Shown here piece after piece: positions 54,813 through 63,218 of a DNA stretch of 64,000 nt (position 1 is its first letter; each line of letters opens with the position of its first letter). The position numbers were made by a program, and so were the translations under genes. Under the pieces are notes generated by a model. That model saw nothing but the letters and a program-made list of their open reading frames with translations. It ran no database searches and was not told where the DNA came from. The stretch comes from CBDAQD01 sp965275905 (GTDB taxonomy: Bacteria > Pseudomonadota > Alphaproteobacteria > Rhizobiales > JAJFHC01), in NCBI GenBank assembly GCA_965275905.1, contig CBDHYJ010000079.1, forward strand, positions 62,001 through 126,000, given 5' to 3'.

Positions 54813-54870
54813 CCCTTCAAAGCCAATCAAGGCTGACCGACAAAAAAGGACTCAGGTGGAGGGGAACACG

Positions 54871-55053
54871 ATGCCCGGGGCGTCTTCGGATGTATCTGAC
54901 CGTGCGGATGAAACTCCGTCAAAGTCAGATGAATTAAGAGCATTTCTCTTTCTCACTGTCGTGCTTGCTCCCGTGCTCGCCGTGATCTTCGTTGGCGGGT
55001 ACGGGTTCATCGTTTGGATGTCCCACCTCATATTGGGACCTCCCGGGGTCTGA
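54871..55053 (+). CDS. napE: NapE, small membrane protein of periplasmic nitrate reductase
   Basis: A 60-residue protein with one transmembrane helix. The block LRAFLFLTVVLAPVLAVIFV and the ending GGYGFIVWMSHLILGPPGV match NapE of Paracoccus- and Rhodobacter-type nap operons. Its exact role is unknown. The ATG at 54871 follows GGAGGGG. First gene of napEFDABC, about 50 bases after the inferred transcription start. Confidence 0.93.
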   Translation: MPGASSDVSDRADETPSKSDELRAFLFLTVVLAPVLAVIFVGGYGFIVWMSHLILGPPGV

Positions 55054-55055
55054 GC

Positions 55056-55370
55056 ATGTCAGTGACGGCAAGCAAGGTGGATGATCGCGCGATTTCGAGA
55101 CGCGACTTTCTTCGGTCGGCGCTGAAGCCGGCTGCGCCTGAGAACGGCGGGTCGAGCATCACGATAGGCGCCAGTTGCCTGGCCCGTCATGGCATCAGTT
55201 GCCGGTCATGCGAGGACGTCTGCGAGCCGCGCGCATTGCGCTTCAGGCCTCGACCCGGCGGTATTTTCACCCCTGAAATCGACGCATCACTTTGCACGGA
55301 ATGCGGTGCGTGCGAGCCAATTTGTCCTGCGGGCTCGATCGAAATCGTACAGGACCGGAGGAATGCCTAG
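55056..55370 (+). CDS. napF: NapF-like ferredoxin, shortened
   Basis: A 104-residue iron-sulfur protein. The N-terminus has the NapF-type SRRDFLRSALKP. Two cysteine groups remain: CLARHGISCRSCEDVC and CTECGACEPICPAG, which correspond to the last two clusters of a normal NapF of about 160 residues; the two central ferredoxin clusters are missing. NapF helps mature NapA in the cytoplasm. The ATG at 55056 is three bases after the napE stop, and the gene overlaps napD by eight bases, so the frame is embedded in the operon and looks intact. Confidence 0.85.
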   Translation: MSVTASKVDDRAISRRDFLRSALKPAAPENGGSSITIGASCLARHGISCRSCEDVCEPRALRFRPRPGGIFTPEIDASLCTECGACEPICPAGSIEIVQDRRNA

Positions 55371-55677
55371 CTCGGATTTTTCCATCCCCCCGGCGCGCGA
55401 GGTGCACATTTCCAGCCTCGTCGTTCAGTCAAGGCCCGATCGCGTCGGGGATGTCGCAACGCGACTGGACGCCATGCCCGACACCGAAGTGCATCGCGCA
55501 GAAGACAGCGGCAAGCTCGTCATTCTGCTGGAAACAGCCAGTCGTAACGATGTGACCGGTCGCGTGGACGCCATCCGCAAACTGCCGGACGTCGTGAACG
55601 TCACACTTGTCTACCACCAGATTGAAGACGCCGAGCTGCTCGATCAGCCGGTTCAGCCTTCAACTCCGCCAGTCTGA
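55363..55677 (+). CDS. napD: NapD, NapA maturation chaperone
   Basis: A 104-residue cytoplasmic chaperone. The ferredoxin-like fold begins with VHISSLVVQSRPDRVGDVATRL, contains AEDSGKLVILLE, and ends with the conserved DVVNVTLVYHQIED. NapD binds the twin-arginine signal peptide of NapA and holds it until the cofactor is in place. The ATG at 55363 follows GGAGG and overlaps the end of napF by eight bases. Confidence 0.92.
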   Translation: MPSSDFSIPPAREVHISSLVVQSRPDRVGDVATRLDAMPDTEVHRAEDSGKLVILLETASRNDVTGRVDAIRKLPDVVNVTLVYHQIEDAELLDQPVQPSTPPV

Positions 55678-55703
55678 AGCAGACCTCGAAGGAGGCTTAC
55701 GCC

Positions 55704-58199
55704 ATGAGTTTGACCCGTAGAGACTACATCAAAGCAAGTGCCGCGGTGACCGCCGCAGCAGCCGCAGGTCTGGTCCCGCCGGCCGAAGCGGGCAATGTGA
55801 TCACCCAGGCTGACAAGATCGGGCTGAAGTGGGACAAGGCGGCCTGCCGGTTCTGCGGTACGGGATGCTCGGTCATGCTCGGCACGAAGGACGGCAGAAT
55901 CGTTGCTTCGCACGGCGATGTGCTCTCACCGGTCAATCGTGGCCTCAACTGCGTGAAGGGCTATTTCCTTTCGAAAATAATGTACGGCGAAGACCGCCTG
56001 ACCAAACCGCTTCTGCGAAAGAAGGACGGCAAGTTCGACAAGAACGGCGCGTTCGAGGAGGTCTCGTGGGACGAAGCTTTCGACATCATGGCCGAGAAGT
56101 TCAAGGCGGCGCTGCGGGAGAAAGGACCCTCCGCGGTGGGCATGTTCGGTTCCGGCCAGTGGACTGTCTGGGAGGGCTACGCGGCCGCAAAACTCTACAA
56201 GGCAGGGTTCCGCTCAAACAACATCGATCCAAACGCCCGTCACTGCATGGCATCGGCCGTCGGCGGTTTCATGCGGACCTTCGGCATCGACGAGCCGATG
56301 GGATGTTACGACGACTTCGAGCATGCGGATGCGTTTGTGCTGTGGGGCGCAAACATGGCGGAAATGCATCCCGTCCTCTGGACCCGCCTGACAGACCGCC
56401 GCCTGAGTGAACAGCATGTGAAGGTGGCTGTACTCTCGACCTTCGAGCACCGCTGCTTCGATCTGGCGGACATTCCGATGGTGTTTGCCCCGCACACCGA
56501 TCTGGTGATTCTGAACTACATTGCCAACCACATCATCCAGTCCGGCAATGTCAACGAGGATTTCGTTGGCAAGCACGTCAACTTCAGGATTGGCAACACG
56601 GATATCGGATACGGCCTGCGACCCGATCATCCGCTGGAAAAGGCGGCCAAGAACGCGAAGAAGGCCGGCGGCTCCAAGGCGGCGACATTCGACGAGTTTG
56701 CGGACTTTGTCTCGGAATACACGTTGGACAAGGCCCATGAGATGTCCGGCGTCCCCAAGAACCGGCTCCAGGAACTGGCCGAGATTTACGCCGACCCCAA
56801 GACCAAGGTCATGTCGCTCTGGACCATGGGCGTGAACCAGCACACGCGCGGCGTCTGGACCAACAACCTGATCTACAACATCCATCTCCTGACCGGTAAA
56901 ATCTCTCAGCCCGGCAACAGTCCGTTCTCGCTGACCGGTCAGCCGTCCGCCTGCGGCACGGCGCGAGAAGTCGGAACCTTCGCCCACAGGCTGCCTGCGG
57001 ACATGGTGGTCAAGAACCCCAAGCATCGGGCATTGGCCGAGAAGATCTGGAAACTGCCGGAAGGCACTATCCCTCCAAAGCCCGGCTACCACGCGGTGCA
57101 GCAGAACCGCATGCTCAAGGACGGCAAGCTCAACGCCTACTGGGTTCAGGTAAACAACAACATGCAGGCCGCTCCCAACATGTTGGAGGAAGGCCTGCCC
57201 GGATACCGAAACCCGGACAATTTCATTGTGGTTTCGGAGGCGTATCCGACAGTTACCGCCCAAGCGGCCGACCTAATTCTGCCGACTGCCATGTGGGTGG
57301 AGAAAGAAGGTGCCTACGGCAACGCCGAGAGGCGCACGCAGATGTGGCACCAACTGGTGGAGGCGCCGGGCGAGGCCAAGTCTGATCTCTGGCAGACCGT
57401 GCAGTTTTCCAAACGCTTCAAGACCGAAGAGGTCTGGCCGGCCGACCTGCTCGACAAGAAACCGGAGTACAAAGGCAAGACGCTCTATGAGGTGCTTTTC
57501 GCCAACGGAGAGGTAGACAAGTTTCCGAACACAGACATCGAAGCCGGCTATCGCAACCATGAAGCAGAGGATTTCGGCTTCTATATTCAGAAAGGCCTGT
57601 TCGAGGAATATGCAACCTTCGGCCGCGGCAAGGCACATGATCTCGCCGACTTCGACACCTATCACAACAGTCGGGGGCTGCGCTGGCCCGTCGTCGATGG
57701 CAAGGAAACGAAGTGGCGGTTCCGCGAAGGCGCCGACCCCTATGCGCGGCCGGGCTCCGGATTTGACTTCTACGGCAAGCCCGACGGCAAAGCGGTTGTC
57801 TTTGCGCTCCCGTATGAACCGCCGGCGGAAAGCCCCGACGCCGACTATCCGTTCTGGCTGACGACGGGCCGCGTGCTTGAGCACTGGCATTCAGGCTCCA
57901 TGACGCAGCGGGTTCCGGAGCTCTACAAGGCATTTCCGGATGCGCTCTGCTTCATGCACCCCAACGATGCGGAAGAAATGGGGTTGCGGCGCGGCGATCA
58001 GGTCAAGGTCGCCTCACGCCGCGGTCACATCGTCACGCGGGTGGAGACGCGCGGACGCAACAAGCCGCCCAGAGGGCTCGTATTCGTGCCCTGGTTCGAT
58101 GCCAGCCAACTGATCAACAAGGTCACACTGGACGCCACGGACCCGCTGTCCAAACAGACAGACTTCAAGAAGTGTGCAGTCAAGATCGAGAGGGTCTGA
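55704..58199 (+). CDS. napA: Periplasmic nitrate reductase, catalytic subunit
   Basis: An 831-residue molybdoenzyme reducing nitrate to nitrite in the periplasm. A twin-arginine signal (SLTRRDYIKASAAVTAAAAA) is followed by the 4Fe-4S ligands Cys48, Cys51, Cys55 (CRFCGTGC) and Cys83, then the bis-MGD domain with the molybdenum ligand Cys181 in NARHCMASAVGGF. The C-terminal MGD-binding region (WLTTGRVLEHWHSGSMT and HPNDAEEMGLRRGD) is complete. Length is standard. GGAGG precedes the ATG. Electrons come from NapC through NapB. Confidence 0.98.
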   Translation: MSLTRRDYIKASAAVTAAAAAGLVPPAEAGNVITQADKIGLKWDKAACRFCGTGCSVMLGTKDGRIVASHGDVLSPVNRGLNCVKGYFLSKIMYGEDRLTKPLLRKKDGKFDKNGAFEEVSWDEAFDIMAEKFKAALREKGPSAVGMFGSGQWTVWEGYAAAKLYKAGFRSNNIDPNARHCMASAVGGFMRTFGIDEPMGCYDDFEHADAFVLWGANMAEMHPVLWTRLTDRRLSEQHVKVAVLSTFEHRCFDLADIPMVFAPHTDLVILNYIANHIIQSGNVNEDFVGKHVNFRIGNTDIGYGLRPDHPLEKAAKNAKKAGGSKAATFDEFADFVSEYTLDKAHEMSGVPKNRLQELAEIYADPKTKVMSLWTMGVNQHTRGVWTNNLIYNIHLLTGKISQPGNSPFSLTGQPSACGTAREVGTFAHRLPADMVVKNPKHRALAEKIWKLPEGTIPPKPGYHAVQQNRMLKDGKLNAYWVQVNNNMQAAPNMLEEGLPGYRNPDNFIVVSEAYPTVTAQAADLILPTAMWVEKEGAYGNAERRTQMWHQLVEAPGEAKSDLWQTVQFSKRFKTEEVWPADLLDKKPEYKGKTLYEVLFANGEVDKFPNTDIEAGYRNHEAEDFGFYIQKGLFEEYATFGRGKAHDLADFDTYHNSRGLRWPVVDGKETKWRFREGADPYARPGSGFDFYGKPDGKAVVFALPYEPPAESPDADYPFWLTTGRVLEHWHSGSMTQRVPELYKAFPDALCFMHPNDAEEMGLRRGDQVKVASRRGHIVTRVETRGRNKPPRGLVFVPWFDASQLINKVTLDATDPLSKQTDFKKCAVKIERV

Positions 58200-58201
58200 T
58201 C

Positions 58202-58648
58202 ATGCGGAGTTTTTTTGCAGCCGTCGTGCTGATTTCCGGTCTGGTCCTGATCGCACATGCGGCGGAGCCCGAAATCGCCAATCTCCGGCAGGCACCGCTG
58301 GCGGAAGCCCCACCTGCACCGCGGATGACTCCGCAGTCAAATACCGACCTGAGGCAGGTGCGCAACTACCCCGAGCAGCCTCCTGTTATCCCGCACAAGA
58401 CGGAGGACTATCAGGTTGATCTGAGGGTCAATCAATGCATGGACTGTCACAGCCGTACAGCGGTTGAGGAAAGCCAGGCGCCGATGGTGTCCATCACGCA
58501 CTTCATGGACAGAGACGGCCAGTTCCTCGCCTCAATCTCACCCCGGCGCTACTTCTGCAACCAGTGTCATGTCTCCCAGCACGATGCGAAGCTCTGGATC
58601 AAGAACGAGTTCGTCGACATCGACACGCTTCTGAAGATGAAGAAGTGA
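58202..58648 (+). CDS. napB: NapB, dihaem cytochrome c subunit
   Basis: A 148-residue periplasmic cytochrome: signal peptide about 1-20 (ending AHA) and two haem-binding motifs CMDCH and CNQCH, separated as in NapB. The conserved PPVIPHKTEDYQVDLRVNQC leads into the first haem. It carries electrons from NapC to NapA. The ATG follows the napA stop after two bases. Confidence 0.96.
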   Translation: MRSFFAAVVLISGLVLIAHAAEPEIANLRQAPLAEAPPAPRMTPQSNTDLRQVRNYPEQPPVIPHKTEDYQVDLRVNQCMDCHSRTAVEESQAPMVSITHFMDRDGQFLASISPRRYFCNQCHVSQHDAKLWIKNEFVDIDTLLKMKK

Positions 58649-58656
58649 GTGGTGCC

Positions 58657-59298
58657 ATGTTGGAAAAGATCAAGCGGATCTGGACCGTACTCCGGAGACC
58701 AAGTGCCTATTTCAGTCTGGGTTTCCTGACCGTCGGCGGGTTTCTGGCCGGTATCATATTCTGGGGCGGGTTCAACACCGCCATGGAATTCACGAACACC
58801 GAACGCTTTTGCACGGGCTGCCACGAGATGCGGGACAATGTCTACGCGGAGATGAAACGGACCATACACTTCACAAACCGGTCCGGGGTCAGGGCGAAGT
58901 GTTCCGATTGCCACGTGCCTCACAACTGGACGGACAAGGTTGCCCGCAAAATGGCCGCTTCAAAGGAGGTCTGGGGCAAGATCTTCGGCACGATCAGCAC
59001 GCGTGAGAAATTCCAGGCCAAACGTTTGGAACTCGCACAGCGTGAATGGCACCGATTCAAGGCCAATGACAGTCTTGAATGCCGCAACTGCCATTCTGAG
59101 AAGGCCATGGATTTCACCCGCCAGAGCAAACGCGCGGCAGATGCGCACCAGCGCTTCCTTGTGGACGGCGCCAAGACCTGCATCGACTGCCACAAGGGTA
59201 TCGCGCACGAGCTGCCGGACATGCAGGCGGCATCCGGTGTAGACGGTTCAGACGAGAGGAATTTGCGGCTTTACCTGGCTGAATCCGGGAATGAATGA
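58657..59298 (+). CDS. napC: NapC, membrane tetrahaem cytochrome c
   Basis: A 213-residue quinol-oxidising cytochrome of the NapC/NirT family. One N-terminal transmembrane anchor (about 15-38, YFSLGFLTVGGFLAGIIFWGG) is followed by four CxxCH motifs: CTGCH, CSDCH, CRNCH and CIDCH. It passes electrons from the quinol pool to NapB. The ATG at 58657 gives the family length, nine bases after the napB stop. It ends the nap operon; napG and napH are absent, so this is the NapEFDABC type. Confidence 0.96.
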   Translation: MLEKIKRIWTVLRRPSAYFSLGFLTVGGFLAGIIFWGGFNTAMEFTNTERFCTGCHEMRDNVYAEMKRTIHFTNRSGVRAKCSDCHVPHNWTDKVARKMAASKEVWGKIFGTISTREKFQAKRLELAQREWHRFKANDSLECRNCHSEKAMDFTRQSKRAADAHQRFLVDGAKTCIDCHKGIAHELPDMQAASGVDGSDERNLRLYLAESGNE

Positions 59299-59911
59299 GC
59301 CAGCTCACGCACCACGGAACACGGACGCTTTGTGTTCTGGAGTGCGTTTGAGTATGGGCCGCAAACCCGGATCAGGCCTTCTGCCACCGGCGTCAGCATT
59401 TCGCTGTCCAGAGGCTCGCTTGAGAATTTAAGCGACCGGGAGTGACACTTGAAATGGAGTGGCAGACACACGAAAGCGTGATTGTGGAGCATTTCCAGGG
59501 ACGGCACTTTCCTGATGATACTTTGCAGCTGCCTTGTTGTAACGGGCTGCGGCGAACTTGAGCACGCCGCGACCGGGACACCGGAGATCAAGATATCAAC
59601 TCGGACTATGACGTATTCAACGGGTTACTCATGCCGTTGATCAGCCGGGATTCCGCCTATATGGCTGAATCAACACAAAATAAACCGTATTTTTTCTTGC
59701 GTTAAATAGATATTAGGTGAGATTTACTCAAATTGATTCAGAGAAAAAACAAGGTAAATCAGACATAAATGCCGGATTTTGCTTATATATTGAGTTTTAT
59801 ATTTAAGAATAATTAGGACTCGTCCCCTAGTATGCCCGAGCGTGAAGCCGTGGACGGGGAGCCACGTGCCCGCTGTAGCAATAACTGGCTGGTTTGGGCC
59901 TGGGGGATAAA
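59299..59911. other. AT-rich intergenic region between nap and mot
   Basis: No gene is convincing in this 613-base gap. A short frame at 59482-59640 encodes a lipoprotein-signal-like stretch (MILCSCLVVTGCGEL) but is probably a remnant. The last 200 bases are strongly AT-rich and probably hold the motAB promoter, with a degenerate CtrA-like site at 59702-59716. Confidence 0.55.
59702..59716. promoter_or_regulatory. Degenerate CtrA-like site upstream of motA
   Basis: TTAA at 59702-59705, seven bases, then TTAG at 59713-59716: one mismatch to the TTAA-N7-TTAA consensus. CtrA controls flagellar genes in the class. In an AT-rich stretch such near-matches can occur by chance. Confidence 0.3.
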
Positions 59912-60682
59912 ATGGATCTCGCTACTATCATTGGTATTGTGCTCGGGTCGGCGATCGTCGGCGCGGCCATCTATATCGGCGGCGACTTTCTGACGTTCGT
60001 CAACGTTCCCTCCGTTCTGATCGTTGTCGGCGGTGCCATCGCCGCGACCGTTCTGCGGTTTCAGCTTTCGACGGTCGGCCATTCGCTCATCCTCGGCAGC
60101 AAGATCGCTTTCACGACGAAGGCCTCGAACCCGCGCGAGATGATCGATGAGATCGCGCGCCTTGCCGAGATTATCCGCAAGAACGGCCCGCTCGGCCTCG
60201 AGGGCGTACCGATCGAGGATGAGTTCCTGTCGAAAGGCGTGCAGTACATCGCTGACGGCTACGAAGGCGAATTCATTTCAGAATCCCTGGAACGCGAACG
60301 CGACCTGCGGCTCGAGCGCCTGGGTGAAGGCAAACGCTTCTTCAAGGCTATGGGCGACTCTGCACCGGCCTTCGGCATGATCGGGACCCTGGTTGGCCTC
60401 GTACAGATGCTCTCCACCATGGACGACCCGTCCACCATCGGCCCGTCGATGGCGGTGGCGCTGCTTACGACTTTGTACGGCGCGATCATCGCCAACATGA
60501 TCTGTCTTCCGATCGCGGACAAGCTCGACTCCAAGTTCAAGGTCGAGGAAGTCAATCTGACGCTGGCGATCGACGGCGTGATGCAGATCCGGGACAACAA
60601 GAGCCCAGACCTGATCAAGGAAATCCTCGTGTCGTACCTGCCCGAAAAGCAGCGTGACGACCTGGTCCAGGAGGCCGCGTAA
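59912..60682 (+). CDS. motA: Flagellar motor stator protein MotA (PomA-like)
   Basis: A 256-residue inner-membrane protein with four hydrophobic segments (about 2-20, 33-50, 148-168 and 180-203). The family block GDSAPAFGMIGTLVGLVQML precedes helix 3, and LLTTLYGAIIANMICLPIA helix 4; the cytoplasmic loop (about 60-145) holds REMIDEIARLAEIIRKNGPLGLE. The short form is like PomA, used with Na+ or H+. MotA and MotB form the ion-driven stator. The ATG at 59912 follows GGGGGA. motB follows after 37 bases. Confidence 0.93.
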   Translation: MDLATIIGIVLGSAIVGAAIYIGGDFLTFVNVPSVLIVVGGAIAATVLRFQLSTVGHSLILGSKIAFTTKASNPREMIDEIARLAEIIRKNGPLGLEGVPIEDEFLSKGVQYIADGYEGEFISESLERERDLRLERLGEGKRFFKAMGDSAPAFGMIGTLVGLVQMLSTMDDPSTIGPSMAVALLTTLYGAIIANMICLPIADKLDSKFKVEEVNLTLAIDGVMQIRDNKSPDLIKEILVSYLPEKQRDDLVQEAA

Positions 60683-60719
60683 GGCCACGGCCGCACTTTC
60701 CGGTGGATGAGGACAAGCC

Positions 60720-61577
60720 ATGAGCAAGAAGAAAAAAGCACCAGTAATGCAAGGCGCGCCTGAATGGATCGTCACATTTGCCGATCTAATGTCGCTGCTT
60801 GTGTGCTTCTTCGTCCTCATTATCTCCTTTTCCATTCAGGACAAGGAGAAGCTGCAGGTCGTCGCCGGCTCGCTGCGTGATGCGTTTGGCGTCAAGTCCG
60901 TCGTGAGCAAGGCCGGCATGATCGAAATCGACGGCACGCCGGTTCGCGACTACGTGAAGAAGATGGCGCTGATGGAAAGCGAGCGCGACACGGATTACTC
61001 CGACAAGGCGCACGATCAGAACCCGAAGCAGGGTCCGGAAGCCGACACGCACGCCTACAAGAAGGCCGACATCCGGAAGCCCAACAGCTTCGCCATGGCA
61101 AGTGACTCGCTGCGCCAGGCCTGGCAGGAACTGCCGGAGATTACGTCCCTTTCCGAGAACATCGCGATCCAGGAGACCGAGGAAGGACTCGAAATCCAGT
61201 TGATCGACCAGGAAGGCCGGGCCATGTTCGCGCCCAACTCGGCCGAATTCTATGACCACACGCACCGGCTTCTGGAGAAGATGGCGCCCGTCCTGAAGCG
61301 GATGCCGAACCGGATCAAGATCACCGGACACTCGGACGCCACGAAACTCTACAAGGCCAACGGCTACAGTCTGTGGGAACTCACCGCGGACCGCGCCAAC
61401 GCGGCGCGCAAGGTGCTGAATCAGTCAGGTGTCGCGGATGACCGGTTCTTTGCGGTCATCGGCAAGGCGGATACGGAACCGCTGTTCCCGGACGATACGT
61501 TCCTGGCCGCCAACCGGCGCATCAGCATTGTGATCATGCGGGAAGCCCCGCCACTCCCCCTCGACCACAAACTCTAG
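60720..61577 (+). CDS. motB: Flagellar motor stator protein MotB (PomB-like)
   Basis: A 285-residue protein: one N-terminal transmembrane helix with the ion-binding Asp22 in WIVTFADLMSLLVCFFVLII, a charged linker, and a C-terminal OmpA-like peptidoglycan-binding domain (about 150-275: MPNRIKITGHSDATKLYK, LTADRANAARKVL, FLAANRRISIVIM). It anchors the MotA ring to the cell wall. The first residues after the start are very basic (SKKKKAP). Convergent with the NfeD gene. Confidence 0.93.
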   Translation: MSKKKKAPVMQGAPEWIVTFADLMSLLVCFFVLIISFSIQDKEKLQVVAGSLRDAFGVKSVVSKAGMIEIDGTPVRDYVKKMALMESERDTDYSDKAHDQNPKQGPEADTHAYKKADIRKPNSFAMASDSLRQAWQELPEITSLSENIAIQETEEGLEIQLIDQEGRAMFAPNSAEFYDHTHRLLEKMAPVLKRMPNRIKITGHSDATKLYKANGYSLWELTADRANAARKVLNQSGVADDRFFAVIGKADTEPLFPDDTFLAANRRISIVIMREAPPLPLDHKL

Positions 61578-61589
61578 AGTGAATCCGGG

Positions 61590-62057
61590 TCAGGCGCCCG
61601 CGTCCTCCGACGCCACCACGGTCAGCGTCGACCCTTCCGCGCCGGTCACCTCGACGCGCGTGCCTGCGGTGAGGTCCGGGCCGGTCACCCGCCACATCGA
61701 ATCGCCGATCTTGAGCGAGCCCGATCCGTTCACGATCGCCTCATCCAGCACATAGGTCTTGCCGACGTACTGCATCACCCGCTTGTTGAGGTTCGGCTGG
61801 TCCGACTCCATCGCGTTGGGCGCGAAGAACTTTCTGGAAGCAACGAGGGTGACGACCGAGAGAATGGCGAAGGACGCGATCTGTATCTGCCACGAGATGT
61901 CAACGAACAGCACGGCAACCGCGACGATGATGGCGGCAACGCCGAGCCACAGGAAGAAGAACCCCGGCGCCAGAAGCTCAAACAGAAACAGGATGCCGGC
62001 GACGACCCACCAGGTCCAGACGCCGATCGCCTTGATGGTTTCGATCAGAAACTCCAT
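61590..62057 (-). CDS. NfeD-family membrane protein
   Basis: A 155-residue short NfeD (NfeD1b-type) protein with hydrophobic segments at about 13-32, 35-52 and 57-75, followed by a small OB-fold beta-barrel (about 90-150: VGKTYVLDEAIVNGSGSLKIGDSMWRVTG). NfeD proteins partner SPFH proteins in membrane-domain organisation; the SPFH gene lies directly upstream, 12 bases away, forming a two-gene operon. No serine-protease domain is present, as expected for the short form. Confidence 0.9.
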   Translation of the reverse strand: MEFLIETIKAIGVWTWWVVAGILFLFELLAPGFFFLWLGVAAIIVAVAVLFVDISWQIQIASFAILSVVTLVASRKFFAPNAMESDQPNLNKRVMQYVGKTYVLDEAIVNGSGSLKIGDSMWRVTGPDLTAGTRVEVTGAEGSTLTVVASEDAGA

Positions 62058-62069
62058 GACGTCAGCCCT

Positions 62070-63059
62070 CTAGTCCCGGGAACCCGCAGACGGCACCGTC
62101 GCACTGTCGTCACCGGCTGGCGGCGTTCCCTTGCCGAAGGCCTCGCGCGCAATCTCGGTGATGCCGCCGATCGAACCGATAACCGACGCCGCCTCGACGG
62201 GAAGCATGAGCACCTTCTGGTTCCGCGCGCTGGCGAGCGAACCCAGCGCTTCGACATATTTGGTCGCCACGAAATAGTTGACCGCCTGCACATCCCCGTT
62301 CGCGATCGCGTCGCTGACCATGGCCGTCGCCTTGGCTTCCGCCTCCGCCTCGCGCTCTCGGGCCTCGGCGTCCCGGAACGCGGCCTCCTTGCGGCCTTCC
62401 GCCGCCAGGATCTGTGCCTGCTTTTCACCGTCCGCCTGGAGAATTTCAGCCTGCCGGAGGCCTTCCGCCTCAAGGATCGATGCGCGCTTCTCGCGCTCCG
62501 CTTTCATCTGCCGTGCCATTGCGTCCACGAGATCGCGCGGCGGATTGATGTCCTTGATCTCGATACGCGTCACCTTGATGCCCCAGGGCGTGGTCGCATG
62601 GTCGACCACCTGCAGGAGACTGGCGTTGATCTTGTCGCGCTGTGACAGCAGCTCGTCGAGGTCCATGCTGCCCATCACCGTACGGGTGTTCGTCATTGTC
62701 AGGTTGACGATGGCGAGCTCGAGGTCATTGACCTCGTAGGAAGCCTTCGGTGCATCCAGAACCTGAAAGAACGCAACGCCGTCAACGGTCACCATCGCAT
62801 TGTCCTTTGTGATGACCTCCTGGCTCGGCACGTTGAGCACCTGCTCCATCATGTTCATCTTCGTGCCGACACGGTCGATGAACGGAACAAGGATGCCCAG
62901 CCCCGGCGGCAGGGTCCGCGTATACCGGCCGAACCGCTCGACCGTGTAATTGAACCCCTGCGGCACGACCCTGATCGCCTGAAAGACGATGACGATGAAC
63001 AGGACCAGCAGGACAATGACAAATACGCCGGAACCTATGACATCGGGATCATTGAACAT
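62070..63059 (-). CDS. SPFH/band 7 protein (stomatin/QmcA-like)
   Basis: A 329-residue membrane protein with one N-terminal transmembrane helix (about 12-31) and an SPFH domain (about 35-205). The core blocks are RVVPQGFNYTVERFGRYTRTLPPGLGILVPFIDRVG, DNAMVTVDGVAFFQV, and the post-SPFH coiled coil AEREKRASILEAEGLRQAEIL. The family scaffolds membrane microdomains and modulates proteases such as FtsH. It is cotranscribed with the NfeD gene. Confidence 0.93.
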   Translation of the reverse strand: MFNDPDVIGSGVFVIVLLVLFIVIVFQAIRVVPQGFNYTVERFGRYTRTLPPGLGILVPFIDRVGTKMNMMEQVLNVPSQEVITKDNAMVTVDGVAFFQVLDAPKASYEVNDLELAIVNLTMTNTRTVMGSMDLDELLSQRDKINASLLQVVDHATTPWGIKVTRIEIKDINPPRDLVDAMARQMKAEREKRASILEAEGLRQAEILQADGEKQAQILAAEGRKEAAFRDAEAREREAEAEAKATAMVSDAIANGDVQAVNYFVATKYVEALGSLASARNQKVLMLPVEAASVIGSIGGITEIAREAFGKGTPPAGDDSATVPSAGSRD

Positions 63060-63218
63060 GACAACCTCCAGTGGTCAGTATCGGGCCATCCGCACCTGGG
63101 GACGGACCGTCAATCGGGGAACAACTTAGCTGATTCTCGATTTCGCCGCTGTCCTGCCTTGCAAGCAGTGGGTCGCGGCGGGCCACCGCAGTGTCGGCCC
63201 GAAACCAAGCGGTACGAG

